Notes: generated by a model not told the origin, from the letters alone. A DNA stretch of 64,000 nucleotides from Bacteroidota bacterium (GCA_023417815.1 JAEZEI010000021.1:1-64000), one strand, 5' to 3'. Shown: positions 49,859-59,527, counted from the first letter of the stretch. A program made the numbers and translations.

Positions 49859-50485
49859 ATGATAATAACAATATTTGGTGCTACCGGAATGGTTGGACGT
49901 CACCTGGTTCAGCAGGCCCTACTTGATGGCCACACTGTGAGGGCTTTTGGCAGAAACGTGCATACTGCCGGTTTCCCTGAAAATGAAAACCTGCATTTAT
50001 TAGCAGGTGCACTATTTGACGGCTCCCAGGTTAAAAATGCCATAAAAGGAAGCGATGCAGTGCTTTCTGCGCTCGGTGGATCCACCGATGGAAATGACGT
50101 GACACGATCGCTGGGAATGAAGAATATTGTTGAGCAAATGAAGAAGGCAGGTGTGAAAAGAATTATTGCCGTGGGCGGAAAAGGTATCCTTGACGGAGAG
50201 GAGGGGATCTTCCTCGATGACCCGGCCTACCCTGCTGCATTCATCCCGGTTGGTAAAGAACATTATAAAGCATGGAAGCACCTGGAGAGTTCTGATCTTG
50301 AGTGGACTATCATAGGAAGCCCCGATATTATTGAACATGAAGCTACGGGAGTTTTCAGAACCAGCGCAGACACCCCGCCCGATCCGGACAATAATTATAT
50401 TAATGCCGGGGATCTTGCGTTGTTCATGTTAAACCATATTAACCGAAATGAATATATCCGGAAGCGGGTTGGCATTTCCAATTGA
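49859..50485 (+). CDS. NAD(P)-binding SDR/NmrA-like protein
   Basis: A 208-residue Rossmann-fold protein. The start is the ATG at 49859 (MIITIFGATGMVGRHLVQQ); 24 codons upstream an alternative start would precede the Rossmann glycine motif with a random leader. GATGMVG (residues 7-13) is the dinucleotide-binding loop. KRIIAVGGKGIL follows, and HLESSDLEWTIIGSPDI in the second half is typical for NmrA-like and atypical SDR proteins. No catalytic Tyr-x-x-x-Lys pair is clearly present. Substrate unknown. Confidence 0.85.
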   Translation: MIITIFGATGMVGRHLVQQALLDGHTVRAFGRNVHTAGFPENENLHLLAGALFDGSQVKNAIKGSDAVLSALGGSTDGNDVTRSLGMKNIVEQMKKAGVKRIIAVGGKGILDGEEGIFLDDPAYPAAFIPVGKEHYKAWKHLESSDLEWTIIGSPDIIEHEATGVFRTSADTPPDPDNNYINAGDLALFMLNHINRNEYIRKRVGISN

Positions 50486-50535
50486 TCTTAAACTACAATT
50501 AACCCCTCATTAATTTTTTAATTGGCTTATCGCTG

Positions 50536-50543
50536 TATATTTG
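50536..50543 (+). promoter_or_regulatory. -7 element of the SRP RNA gene
   Basis: TATATTTG matches TAnnTTTG exactly and ends 6 bp before the RNA's 5' end at 50549, the spacing expected for a -7 element. Confidence 0.7.
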
Positions 50544-50548
50544 CACCC

Positions 50549-50642
50549 GGCAAGTCTTATACGACCAGCTCCTGCTGAACTCCCCCAGGACCGGAAGGTA
50601 GCAAGGGTAGGTGGTTGAGCGGTGCGATATAAGTAACTTGCC
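50549..50642 (+). ncRNA. ffs: Small signal recognition particle RNA (4.5S-type)
   Basis: A 94-nt RNA without Alu domain. The 5' GGCAAG pairs with 3' CTTGCC. The conserved helix-8 tip is present: CAGGACCGGAAGGTAGCA, with GGAA tetraloop and the asymmetric AGCA side. The RNA is followed by a T-run (50643-50648). Partner of Ffh in membrane targeting. The upstream extension of the downstream aldolase ORF overlaps it, which confirms that gene's later start at 50674. Confidence 0.93.
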
Positions 50643-50673
50643 TTTTTTATTTTTACAACTATTTTTTCTTCAT

Positions 50674-51321
50674 ATGAAATTTTTTATTGACACAGCGAAC
50701 ATTGACCAGATTAAAGAAGCTCATGATCTTGGAATACTTGATGGTGTAACAACCAACCCGTCATTGATGGCCAAAGAAGGAATCCGCGGAGAAGAGGCTA
50801 TTACAGAACATTACCGTAAGATCTGTGAACTGGTTGATGGAGATATCAGCGCTGAGGTATTAAGTACCTCATTCAATGAAATTATTGAAGAAGGAAAGAA
50901 ACTCGCCGCGATCCATCCTAACATCGTGGTAAAGGTGCCAATGATCAAGGAAGGCGTAAAGGCTATCAAATGGTTTACCGATAACGGCATCCGCACAAAC
51001 TGCACACTTGTATTTTCGGCCGGGCAGGCAATACTTGCTGCAAAGGCAGGCGCTTCTTATGTTTCTCCATTCATTGGCAGGATTGATGATAGTGGCTGGG
51101 ATGGTATGGAACTGATACAGCAACTAAGCAATATTTTCACTATCCAGGGATATAAAACTGAGATCCTCGCTGCTTCGATCCGCAATCCGAATCATATTAT
51201 CCGTTGCGCAGAAGCAGGCGCTGATGTTTGTACCTGCCCGCTTGATTCAATTATGGGATTACTAAAACATCCTTTAACCGACATCGGCCTTGCAAAGTTC
51301 CTGGCAGACGCTGGTAAGTGA
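50674..51321 (+). CDS. Transaldolase-like fructose-6-phosphate aldolase
   Basis: A 215-residue (beta-alpha)8 barrel of the small transaldolase/Fsa (TalC) group. The Schiff-base lysine is K87 in NIVVKVPMIKEG. Other features are MKFFIDTANIDQIKEA, DGVTTNPSLMAKEG, NCTLVFSAGQAILAAKAG and VSPFIGRIDDSGWDG. Members transfer dihydroxyacetone units or cleave fructose 6-phosphate; sequence alone does not settle which. The start is the ATG at 50674, immediately after the SRP RNA terminator. The next gene (51322) is convergent without any gap. Confidence 0.93.
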   Translation: MKFFIDTANIDQIKEAHDLGILDGVTTNPSLMAKEGIRGEEAITEHYRKICELVDGDISAEVLSTSFNEIIEEGKKLAAIHPNIVVKVPMIKEGVKAIKWFTDNGIRTNCTLVFSAGQAILAAKAGASYVSPFIGRIDDSGWDGMELIQQLSNIFTIQGYKTEILAASIRNPNHIIRCAEAGADVCTCPLDSIMGLLKHPLTDIGLAKFLADAGK

Positions 51322-52575
51322 TCAGCTGAATCGCACTGCCTTGACAGGGCTGATCTTTTTCACCAATAAGGTTGGAAGTATCAGTGTAATAAAGCAGAGG
51401 ATAAAGGTGATAATATTGACCAATAGCACCTGCCACCACACTACCCTTGCATATGCCTGGTTCACAAAATAAGCCTGTTCATTCAGTTTAATAAAACCGG
51501 TGGCATCCTGCAGCCAGCAAATCCCCAGCCCGGCAATTGTTCCCATGATGATCCCGGTGATGGCAATGTAAGCTGTATTATAAAGAAATATTTTCTGCAC
51601 CAATAGATCGGAGGCACCTACTGCCTTTAATACACCTGTCATCCTGGTTCGTTCCAGAACAAGAATGATAAGACAGGTAACAAGGTTCACCGCCGCTATC
51701 ACCATCATGATCCCCAGTAAAATATTTTTCAGTTGCCCCTGGAGATTCAGCCAGTCGAATATATCTGGATAGGCTTCCCTTATACTCTTACTATACCAGG
51801 TGTCGGGCAGTTCATTATACATTGCTCGGGCGGCCGAATCAGTTTTCCGGTAATCATCCAGGAAGATCTCGTAGCCTCCGATCTGGCCAGCTTCCCAATT
51901 ATTCAGTCGTCTTATCAATGCAAGATCCGAAAGAACAAAATTCCTGTCATACTGTTCTATCCCGGTCCGGAAAATTCCGGAAATTGTTAGACGCCTTGCA
52001 GTTCGCGATCCATCTTGCCTGAAAAAGAAAACGATTAAACTATCTCCTGTTACAAGATCAAGTTGTGATGCTGTAAATTCCGAAATGTTGATCTGGTTAC
52101 TGTAGCCGCTGTCTTTCCAGCTAAGCCATTTACCGTCTACAAGAAAACCCGAAAGCCTGTTGAAATCAAAATCCTTTTCTACACCTTTCAACAGAACGCT
52201 TTCGATTCCTTCTTCGTTTTTCAGAATTGCTGAACGAGTAGCATAAGGTTCAACTGATCTTACACCGGGGTAAGCTTTCAGGAATTTTTCAACAGTATCG
52301 TTTTTAGAGATCGGGTATTCTTCTGCAAGACTTGTCCTGTTTTCAAGATCCTGCTGCACCCTGACATGTCCCCAAAAACTAAAAACTTTGTTACTTATTA
52401 CTTCCTGGAAACCATTAACAAAACTTAAGGCAACGATCATTACCGCTACGCTGAGCGCTGTAGCACCTGTCGCCAGCCTGATTATGAATCTTGAAAACGT
52501 CTTTTGCCTCACAAAAGCCAGCCTCCGGGCAATGAACAGGGAAATATTCAAAGGCAAATATTTGGTACCTTTCAA
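51322..52575 (-). CDS. LolC/E-like ABC transporter permease (FtsX domain)
   Basis: A 417-residue inner-membrane permease with four membrane helices: one near the N-terminus (about 37-60) and three clustered in the C-terminal FtsX domain (about 270-410). Between lies a MacB-like periplasmic domain. The start 'NISLFIARRLAFVRQKTFSRFI' and the C-terminal VTCLIILVLERTRMTGVLKAVGA are typical of lipoprotein-releasing (LolC/E) permeases, which pull lipoproteins from the inner membrane with ATPase LolD. No LolD is adjacent. Divergent from the plug-protein gene with a 23-bp gap. Confidence 0.88.
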   Translation of the reverse strand: MKGTKYLPLNISLFIARRLAFVRQKTFSRFIIRLATGATALSVAVMIVALSFVNGFQEVISNKVFSFWGHVRVQQDLENRTSLAEEYPISKNDTVEKFLKAYPGVRSVEPYATRSAILKNEEGIESVLLKGVEKDFDFNRLSGFLVDGKWLSWKDSGYSNQINISEFTASQLDLVTGDSLIVFFFRQDGSRTARRLTISGIFRTGIEQYDRNFVLSDLALIRRLNNWEAGQIGGYEIFLDDYRKTDSAARAMYNELPDTWYSKSIREAYPDIFDWLNLQGQLKNILLGIMMVIAAVNLVTCLIILVLERTRMTGVLKAVGASDLLVQKIFLYNTAYIAITGIIMGTIAGLGICWLQDATGFIKLNEQAYFVNQAYARVVWWQVLLVNIITFILCFITLILPTLLVKKISPVKAVRFS

Positions 52576-52598
52576 AAGTAACTAATTAATGAAGATCA

Positions 52599-53873
52599 AT
52601 GTCCGTGAGATTTCTACTGACTCTATTAATAATCGCTTTTTCTTTCACTGATTCAGGGGCCCAGGTGCAGGAAAGGATTTATATGGAGAATATCAAAACC
52701 CCCAGGCTTCATCCTTATGGAAATCAGCAGCGCCTGCCTGTGCTTATACTTGGTGAAGGAGACAGGCTCGAACTTGGCTTTGATGATCTTGAGGGCGGAG
52801 TCCGCAGTTATTATTACTCTTATGTTCTTTGCGATTATAACTGGAATCCTGTAAATCTCAGCCCTTTCGATTATGTGAGGGGCTTCACCCAGAATCGTAT
52901 CCCTACCTACAGGAATTCGAGCATTGCACTTACCAGGTATACGCATTACCAGGCCCTTCTTCCCGACAAAGGTTCTGTCCCTACAAAATCAGGAAACTAT
53001 ATCCTTAAAGTTTTCCTTGATGGTGACACTTCAAAACTTGCGTTCACAAAAAGACTGGTGGTTGTAGACCCGAAGGCATCGCTTACTGCTGAAGTTGTAC
53101 AACCTTTCTCTCCTAACCAGTTCAACACCCATCAGAAACTCCGGTTTACTGCACTGATCAAAGGGCTGAATTCTTTCAGCGCAGCACAGCAGGTGAAAGT
53201 TGTCATACTTCAGAATAACAGGTGGGATAATGCCCAACGTGATATCACCCCAACATTTGTAAGAGGGAACTCCCTGGAATATAACTCTGAGAATATCGGA
53301 ATATTTCCCGGAGGAAAGGAATGGAGATGGCTGGATATAAGGAGCTTTCGTTTACAAAGTGACCGTATCGACAGCGGGCATTACGGAAAAACAAGCACCG
53401 TCCTCTATGCTAAGCCTGACATTGACCGGAATGGTCAGCGCTATGTATATTATCCAGATCTGAATGGAAATTTTGAGGTCACTACCTATGAGTCGATAAA
53501 TCCTTACTGGCAGGGGGATTATGCAACTGTAAATTTTAATTTCCTTCCGCAGGAAAGTACAGAGGGAATGGATATTTACCTCGCCAGTCATTTCACCAAT
53601 TTTGAGCTGTCCGAAAAATGGAAGATGAAACCTTCAGAGGAAAGCGGACTGCTAACCCTGCCTGTTTATCTTAAGCAGGGTTATTATAATTATAGTTATA
53701 TAGCAAGGGATCCCCGGAGTGGCGAATTGCGTGATCTTGAAGGAAACTATTGGGAAACTGAGAACAGGTATACCATATTGCTTTATTATAAAGGTTTTAC
53801 GGACCGGAATGACCAACTTTTGGGTATTGCCGAGATAAATTCCCGGACAGACCGGCCAGGTTTACCCTTCTAA
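52599..53873 (+). CDS. Type IX secretion system plug protein (DUF5103)
   Basis: A 424-residue secreted protein with signal peptide MSVRFLLTLLIIAFSFTDSGA. The whole sequence fits DUF5103: RLPVLILGEGDRLELGFDDLEGGVRSYYYSY near the N-terminus, SPFDYVRGFTQNRIPTYRNSS, YTHYQALLP, then NGNFEVTTYESINPYWQGDYATVNF. DUF5103 proteins bind the SprA translocon of T9SS as the Plug in structural work on the system, closing the channel. Its presence fits the T9SS cargo genes in this window; other T9SS core genes are not here. It is followed 41 bp later by an unknown secreted protein. Confidence 0.88.
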   Translation: MSVRFLLTLLIIAFSFTDSGAQVQERIYMENIKTPRLHPYGNQQRLPVLILGEGDRLELGFDDLEGGVRSYYYSYVLCDYNWNPVNLSPFDYVRGFTQNRIPTYRNSSIALTRYTHYQALLPDKGSVPTKSGNYILKVFLDGDTSKLAFTKRLVVVDPKASLTAEVVQPFSPNQFNTHQKLRFTALIKGLNSFSAAQQVKVVILQNNRWDNAQRDITPTFVRGNSLEYNSENIGIFPGGKEWRWLDIRSFRLQSDRIDSGHYGKTSTVLYAKPDIDRNGQRYVYYPDLNGNFEVTTYESINPYWQGDYATVNFNFLPQESTEGMDIYLASHFTNFELSEKWKMKPSEESGLLTLPVYLKQGYYNYSYIARDPRSGELRDLEGNYWETENRYTILLYYKGFTDRNDQLLGIAEINSRTDRPGLPF

Positions 53874-53914
53874 AGTTGTGACCGCCTTAACGAACAATGT
53901 ATCAATTTTGCGGC

Positions 53915-54298
53915 ATGAAAGCCATCCCGATTTCCATTCTCATCATGTTCTTTGCCGGATACAGCTTTGGACAAAAGGTTGATACGATGTATATTAATTT
54001 GTATACTGATTCATTAAAGAAGGGCAGATTCAATTATATCAACGTAGAAGGAAGATTCGATAATGGCAACTGGCTTCCGCTGGACTCCAGCTTCGTTGCT
54101 TTTTCTTCTGATGAGGGAACTTTCAGGGGAAATGACTTAGTGATCCCCGAGGATTGCGAAAAAGAAAAGATCACTGTGACCGTGGTACTTAAAGACAAAC
54201 CTTCTGTTAGTGAAACCCGGACGATCTATATTAAAAAAGAAGAGGAGCCACAATTGATAACAGAAGAAGAATATTTAAGGAAGCTTAAAAGTAATTGA
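53915..54298 (+). CDS. Secreted protein of unknown function
   Basis: A 127-residue protein starting at the ATG at 53915 (MKAIPISILIMFFAGYSFGQ, signal peptide). The mature part has no domain I can name. It has 'DTMYINLYTDSLKKGRFNYINVEGRFDNG' then 'FVAFSSDEGTFRGNDLVIPEDC' and looks like an Ig-like beta-sandwich. The tail (PQLITEEEYLRKLKSN) is helical and charged. It lies 41 bp after the plug gene on the same strand and abuts the stop of the convergent rRNA methyltransferase. Linkage to T9SS is suggested by position only. Confidence 0.65.
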   Translation: MKAIPISILIMFFAGYSFGQKVDTMYINLYTDSLKKGRFNYINVEGRFDNGNWLPLDSSFVAFSSDEGTFRGNDLVIPEDCEKEKITVTVVLKDKPSVSETRTIYIKKEEEPQLITEEEYLRKLKSN

Positions 54299-55018
54299 TC
54301 ATTTCAGGGCATACATCAGGATGCCCGCTGCAATAGCAGCATTCAGGGATTCGGCTTTTCCGAATCCTTTGATCGATATTTTTTCCACCTTTTCAGTAAT
54401 AGATTTACGAACACCATTCGATTCATTACCTATCACCAGGAATCCCTGGAAATTTGAATCTCCTTCAGAAACAATCCTTCCATCAAGTGTTGCAGCAAGG
54501 CAGGAACTGCCATTTTTTTCGATGAAATTTTCAATGTCGGTATAAACTACATTCACCCTGCCAAGACTGGCCATAGTTCCCTGTACAACTTTCGGATTAT
54601 ACATATCTACACAATTTTCAGAACAGATAACATGCTTTACGCCAAACCAATCGGCAGTGCGGATAATTGTTCCGAAATTTCCCGGATCCCTGATGTCATC
54701 AAGCACAAGGTTCAAACCATTGAAAGTACCAGGGAGATCAGATTTCCTGCATTCAAATTCACCTATAACTAAATTCGGGGAAGTATAGGAAGCAAGCTTT
54801 TCCAACTCATGCTCCTTTACAACAGTCAATTCTGCATTTGCCGGAAGAAAAACGGGGTTCCATAATTCCGTCGCATATAAGTTTCTGCAAATAAAATGTC
54901 CGTCTTTTAGCAATTCCTCAACAACCTTAGGGCCTTCAGCGACAAAGGTGTTGTGTATTTCCCTGAATTTTTTCTGCTGTAAACTTTGGATATATTTGAC
55001 AACGGATTTGCTAAACAT
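54299..55018 (-). CDS. TrmH-family RNA 2'-O-methyltransferase
   Basis: A 239-residue SPOUT-class methyltransferase starting at the ATG at 55018 (MFSKSVVKYIQSLQQKKFRE), as the family usually does; a longer reading runs into the neighbouring gene. N-terminal substrate-binding domain (about 1-95), then the knotted domain with three signatures: LVLDDIRDPGNFGTIIRTADWFG (motif 1), LVIGNESNGV (motif 2) and ESLNAAIAAGILMYAL (motif 3). It ribose-methylates tRNA or 23S rRNA; the target nucleotide is not predictable. The divergent gene at 55032 begins 13 bp away. Confidence 0.93.
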   Translation of the reverse strand: MFSKSVVKYIQSLQQKKFREIHNTFVAEGPKVVEELLKDGHFICRNLYATELWNPVFLPANAELTVVKEHELEKLASYTSPNLVIGEFECRKSDLPGTFNGLNLVLDDIRDPGNFGTIIRTADWFGVKHVICSENCVDMYNPKVVQGTMASLGRVNVVYTDIENFIEKNGSSCLAATLDGRIVSEGDSNFQGFLVIGNESNGVRKSITEKVEKISIKGFGKAESLNAAIAAGILMYALK

Positions 55019-55031
55019 TGACAAGTAATTT

Positions 55032-57428
55032 ATGCCGAACCCACGAGGAACAAGCCAGATGCGGGAAATAAAGATAGGGTTAATGCTTGTCATTCTGATC
55101 TCCTCGTGCACTGTGGTAAAGAATGCACCGAAGGGCAAACCATTTCTGACCGATAATGATATTACGGTAAGAGGAGGTAATTTTTCAAAGCTGGAAAGGG
55201 AAGCCCTGGTTGACCGCTTATTTAACCAGTTAGACGACAGTTCAACCGTGACTACCAGGAGAACATGGATTTTCTTCAACCAGATCTTACGTCCACCTGT
55301 ATACGATAGTGGCTATTCTGCCGTTTCTGCGTCAAATATGAAGGCGTCTATGTTTCACCTCGGATATTATGATGCGATTGTGAATTTCAGCGCAGATACC
55401 TCAGGTCAAAAAGTTCGGGTAAAATATTCGATAGATGCCGGAAATCCCACTTTGATAGATACAGTTAACTATGGCCTTAGGGATACTTCGATCCAGGCGC
55501 TCGTGCTTGAATCGAGGCATCAGTCTATTTTACAAAAAGGAAATCCTATTACCAAAGCTGCCGTTACCGGTGAAATGGCAAGGCTTGTCGACACATTAAG
55601 GAATAATGGATACTACAAATTCACAGCAGCTGAATTAAGGGTTCGCGGAGATACCACCATCGAAGCGCTAACCACAGTAAGTGATGATCCGGTGGAGCAA
55701 CTAAGGTTGCTTGCAGAGGCGCAGATGAATGAAGATTCTCCTAAGATCAGGCTGGCCGTTGTGCTAAATCCTCCTGCCGACTCTTCGAGACTTTCCAAAT
55801 ATTTTATCCGGCAGCTATACATCTATCCCGATTATCTGGAGAACCGTGCAAGAGGCGACAGTGGACTGACGGAGGTACGCAGACGAAATGCTGTTATCAG
55901 GTATCGTGACTATTTATTCAAGCCATCGTTCCTTTCCAGGAATGTTACGTTTTCACCAGGAGACGTATTCAGGCAGGATCAATACTTCAACACCCTGAAT
56001 AATTTCTCCAGGGCCGGGGTATGGCAAAGCACTAATTTAAAGATCAGCGAGATTCCCGGCACTGACAGTGTTGATCTTTTTGCAGAACTGATCCCAGGAA
56101 AGAAATATGGCTTTGAAGCATCACTCGAAGCGAGTTATTCCGCAACGAGCAATACAAACAGCGCTTTGGCTGGAAATCTTTTTGGGCTTTCAGCCAATTT
56201 TTCGATCCTTAACAGGAATTTCAGGAAAGAGGCTATCAGGATGAGTCACAATTTTCGAGCGGGTGTTGAATTGAATAATTCAGGCAGGGCAAATAAAACA
56301 AGACTGATAAATTCTAATGAAGTTTCTTATTCAAATTCTGTTGTAATTCCCAGGCTGATCACTCCATCTGCAAAATTCAACAGGAGACAATACAGTCTTG
56401 CAGAGTCATTCATAAATACCTCAGTTGGTTTCAACAACAGGCTTGCTTTATTCAATTTGAATACTGTTAATGTAAATCATGGATATACATTCATCGACAG
56501 GCATTCAAGAAAATGGACGTTGCGGCCCTTCAACCTGGAGTTTAATTATCTCTTTAACCAGACAGACAGTTTCAGGAATATATTGAATGAAAATCCGTTT
56601 TTGCGGTACAGTTATAATACAGCACTTATCCTGGGAACAAGTGCGGGAATGTCGCATGTATACCGCAATCCCCGGCACCTTCGCAGTTTGTCGAGAGAAA
56701 GGTCCTGGAAATTTAATATAGAGGAATCCGGGCTTACCTGGGGCGCACTTCCAATCCTCACTAAATATAAGCGTAAGTACATAAGAGCAGATGTTGAATA
56801 CAAGTATCTCGTAACCTATCCGAAAACCGCGCTGGCGTTCAGATTATTTACAGGAATAGGATATGCTTTTGGTGGTGATACAACTTTGCCGTTCTTTAAA
56901 CAATATTTCGGAGGTGGAAGCAACAGTATGCGTGCATGGCCGGTGAGAGGAGTGGGAAGAGGTTCTCAACCCCTGGCTCCTTATGGAAGGAATATTTTCA
57001 ATGACAGGACAGCTGATATGCAGATAGAAGGAAATGTGGAATACAGGTATGATATATTAAGGATGTTCGGCAATACCCTTACATTGCGCGGCGCTGTTTT
57101 CTCGGATGTTGGGAATATCTGGAATATAAGGAATACGAGGCCAGATGGGTTACCAGACAGTACGCTCTTTAAGTTCAGGAACCTGTATAAGGAAATCGGC
57201 GTTGCTGCAGGTACAGGATTCAGGCTTGATTTCAATTATTTCATCCTGCGCTTCGATTTTGCATTCAGGATAAAAAGACCTGAAATGTCTCATATAAATA
57301 ACGGGTGGAAACTACCAGACATAGGATTTGATGATGCATTCCGGAAAATTTTCAGCAGCAGCGATGCAGCCAGGAGGTGGCGCTATGAGAACTTCAATTT
57401 TACTATCGGGATAAGTTATCCTTTCTGA
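55032..57428 (+). CDS. BamA/TamA-family outer-membrane lipoprotein (TamL-like)
   Basis: A 798-residue protein. A lipobox lies in LVILISSCTVVKNAPKG, with Cys as the acyl anchor, a feature of the Bacteroidota TamL group. POTRA-like domains span about 40-340 (FTDSGYSAVSASNMKA, YSIDAGNPTLIDTVN). The barrel is a C-terminal Omp85 domain, with FGGGSNSMRAWPVRGVG and the final aromatic FTIGISYPF. The function is insertion of proteins into the outer membrane or export of lipids or proteins. A start at 55059 (MREIKIGLMLVIL) is equally likely. Its 3' end overlaps truB by 13 bp. Confidence 0.88.
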   Translation: MPNPRGTSQMREIKIGLMLVILISSCTVVKNAPKGKPFLTDNDITVRGGNFSKLEREALVDRLFNQLDDSSTVTTRRTWIFFNQILRPPVYDSGYSAVSASNMKASMFHLGYYDAIVNFSADTSGQKVRVKYSIDAGNPTLIDTVNYGLRDTSIQALVLESRHQSILQKGNPITKAAVTGEMARLVDTLRNNGYYKFTAAELRVRGDTTIEALTTVSDDPVEQLRLLAEAQMNEDSPKIRLAVVLNPPADSSRLSKYFIRQLYIYPDYLENRARGDSGLTEVRRRNAVIRYRDYLFKPSFLSRNVTFSPGDVFRQDQYFNTLNNFSRAGVWQSTNLKISEIPGTDSVDLFAELIPGKKYGFEASLEASYSATSNTNSALAGNLFGLSANFSILNRNFRKEAIRMSHNFRAGVELNNSGRANKTRLINSNEVSYSNSVVIPRLITPSAKFNRRQYSLAESFINTSVGFNNRLALFNLNTVNVNHGYTFIDRHSRKWTLRPFNLEFNYLFNQTDSFRNILNENPFLRYSYNTALILGTSAGMSHVYRNPRHLRSLSRERSWKFNIEESGLTWGALPILTKYKRKYIRADVEYKYLVTYPKTALAFRLFTGIGYAFGGDTTLPFFKQYFGGGSNSMRAWPVRGVGRGSQPLAPYGRNIFNDRTADMQIEGNVEYRYDILRMFGNTLTLRGAVFSDVGNIWNIRNTRPDGLPDSTLFKFRNLYKEIGVAAGTGFRLDFNYFILRFDFAFRIKRPEMSHINNGWKLPDIGFDDAFRKIFSSSDAARRWRYENFNFTIGISYPF

Positions 57429-58183
57429 TCAGAAAGCTCTTTGATGAATTCCAACGGCAAAAGTGCGTCGTTCACTGAATATTCTCCGACAACAGTACGT
57501 CTCAATTCAGAAAGATATCCTCCACATCCCAGCAATTGCCCCAGGTCGTGAGCAATACTCCTTATGTAGGTTCCGGTGGAACAGGTGATAGAGAACTGAA
57601 TGGTTGGGGGTTCATAACTCCCTATTAAAAATTCCCTGACCTCTACAGGCCGTGCCTCTGTTTCAACATCCTCCCCTCTTCTTACCAATTCATATAATGG
57701 CGTTCCTTTTTTTTTGATCGCGCTATACACAGGAGGATGCTGAAGAATTTTTCCGGTTAAACGAGCAGCCGCCCCCTTGATCATCTCCAGGGAAATATTA
57801 TCGATTGGCTTATGATTTTGCGGTTCGCTTTCAAGATCGTAAGTTGGTGTTGTGGCTCCGAGTGTAATTGACCCCGTATAAGTTTTCTCTGCTTTCATTA
57901 GGTCATTGATCTTCTTTGTGAATTTCCCCGTGCAAATGATCAATAACCCGGATGCCAGCGGATCCAGGGTTCCGGCATGTCCAACTTTTTTTATCCCGAT
58001 GGTATTCCTGATCTTTCTTACGACATCAAAGGATGTCCAGTGAAGTGGCTTGTCGATGAGCAACATTCTCCCTTCCTCAAATTGACTTCTCTGCCCGGGT
58101 GTCAATATTACTTTCGGTAATTTCTCCGGAGATGATAAACTTCCCTTTTCGATCTGCTTTCCCAGGTAACTTCCCTTTGCCAA
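57416..58183 (-). CDS. truB: tRNA pseudouridine(55) synthase
   Basis: A 255-residue enzyme that converts U55 of tRNA to pseudouridine. Catalytic Asp is D74 in HAGTLDPLASGLLI; LLIDKPLHWTSFDVVRKIR is the typical opening, and YEL...TGTYIRSIAHDLG closes the core. The start at 58183 is a TTG, and the N-terminal ~35 residues before the core are not conserved; an internal TTG (58105) would give a more usual length. The gene overlaps the end of the TamL-like gene (convergent) by 13 bp. It lies 21 bp downstream of the DUF58 gene on the same strand. Confidence 0.93.
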   Translation of the reverse strand: MAKGSYLGKQIEKGSLSSPEKLPKVILTPGQRSQFEEGRMLLIDKPLHWTSFDVVRKIRNTIGIKKVGHAGTLDPLASGLLIICTGKFTKKINDLMKAEKTYTGSITLGATTPTYDLESEPQNHKPIDNISLEMIKGAAARLTGKILQHPPVYSAIKKKGTPLYELVRRGEDVETEARPVEVREFLIGSYEPPTIQFSITCSTGTYIRSIAHDLGQLLGCGGYLSELRRTVVGEYSVNDALLPLEFIKELSDQKG

Positions 58184-58204
58184 TTCTTTTTTATCAAAGA
58201 TACA

Positions 58205-59527
58205 TCATAGCGCTTGCCTCGCTTTCAACTCAAGATATTTGTTCAGCACATTCATGGTGAGTTGATGGGGAGTTGACAAAACAGTAAGAATTCCGTGGCG
58301 GTTCAATTCCTTGGCAATAAGCCGCTTTTCATGAACGTATTGGCCCGCTACAGCTTTCCTGTAAACGTCTTCCACATTCCGGACCACCGATGAAGAAATT
58401 TCCAACACTTCAGTATTTTCAAAGAATACAACCAGTAAAAGGTGAAATTTAGAAAGGGAACGCAGGTATGAAAGATGGCGGGACAAACCTTCAAGCGTTT
58501 CGATATTCATAAATAATACCAGCAGGCTTCTTCCCTTTACATTCTTCCTTACCTGCAAATAAAGTTGTTCCAGGTCGCTTTCCCGGAACGAGGTTTCTTC
58601 ATTATAAAGTGCCTTTAGGATTTTATCTCGCTGAACTGGTCTTTTATCAGCTGCTATCAAAGTGTTGATGGATGTATTATAGGTGATCAATCCAACTTTA
58701 TCACTCCGCCGCAGGCAGGTCTGAACCAGTTTTAGACATGTATTAATGGAATGATCCAGTAGGGTAAGTCCTTCAAATGGAAGCTTCATTAGCCTTCCCT
58801 TATCAATTAAACAATAAACCTGCTGGCTTTTCTCATCAGTATAATTGTTTACCATCAGGTTTCCCTTTCGGGCAGTTGCCTTCCAATTGATATTCCTGAT
58901 ATCATCGCCCGTCACATAATCACTTATCTGCTCAAATTCCATACTATGTCCAAGTTTCCTCACCGGGGCACTGCCATAATAAACAGAAGGCGATACAGTT
59001 AAAAAACCCTGGTCAAAACCATGAAAGGACGGGTAGACTTCAACTTTTTTACCCAGGTCGAAAACCAACCTGCGTTCAACCATCCTGAAACCGGAAAGAA
59101 TAAATAAATTAAGGTCACCAAAATAATATTCGCCTCTCGACAAAGGCCGTAGAACATAATCAAACCTTTTAACGGCACGTGGTTTTATACGGAGTGAAAT
59201 TTTAAAGTCACGCGCCTCAAAGATTTCAGGAATTTCATCCAGGATAACAAGTTGAAGTTTTCTATTATCAAGGTTCCTTACTTCAATCGTAACTACATTA
59301 TCATCTCCATTACTCCACCTGTCTGCAAGAATTCTTTTTACTTGGGGCTTCTTTATTGTGAAGACCAGGATTATATCTGCAAATAACATCAGTACAAATA
59401 CAAGCAGAACCAACATCATTATTCCGTAGAGTACAGGCAATACGTATGACATGGCGAAAAATATTGCCATTACAGCGCCCGAAATGAAAAATACACGGGT
59501 AAGATATAAGCCCCTGATAATTCTCAT
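58205..59527 (-). CDS. DUF58 domain protein with VWA-like fold
   Basis: A 440-residue protein. Two membrane segments near the N-terminus (about 15-50) are followed by a soluble region. The DUF58 signature is present: LRPLSRGEYYFGDLNLFILS, SVYYGSAPVRK, and DYVTGDDIRNINWKATARKGNLMV. The C-terminal half folds like a von Willebrand factor A domain. DUF58 proteins are always partners of MoxR ATPases, as here (next gene upstream, 4-bp overlap). Their role is proposed as chaperone or stress response; the function in this organism is unknown. Confidence 0.92.
   Translation of the reverse strand: MRIIRGLYLTRVFFISGAVMAIFFAMSYVLPVLYGIMMLVLLVFVLMLFADIILVFTIKKPQVKRILADRWSNGDDNVVTIEVRNLDNRKLQLVILDEIPEIFEARDFKISLRIKPRAVKRFDYVLRPLSRGEYYFGDLNLFILSGFRMVERRLVFDLGKKVEVYPSFHGFDQGFLTVSPSVYYGSAPVRKLGHSMEFEQISDYVTGDDIRNINWKATARKGNLMVNNYTDEKSQQVYCLIDKGRLMKLPFEGLTLLDHSINTCLKLVQTCLRRSDKVGLITYNTSINTLIAADKRPVQRDKILKALYNEETSFRESDLEQLYLQVRKNVKGRSLLVLFMNIETLEGLSRHLSYLRSLSKFHLLLVVFFENTEVLEISSSVVRNVEDVYRKAVAGQYVHEKRLIAKELNRHGILTVLSTPHQLTMNVLNKYLELKARQAL

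Noticed and set aside
50611..50673. N-terminal extension of the aldolase gene
   Set aside because: It overlaps the SRP RNA and its terminator; the family starts at the ATG at 50674.
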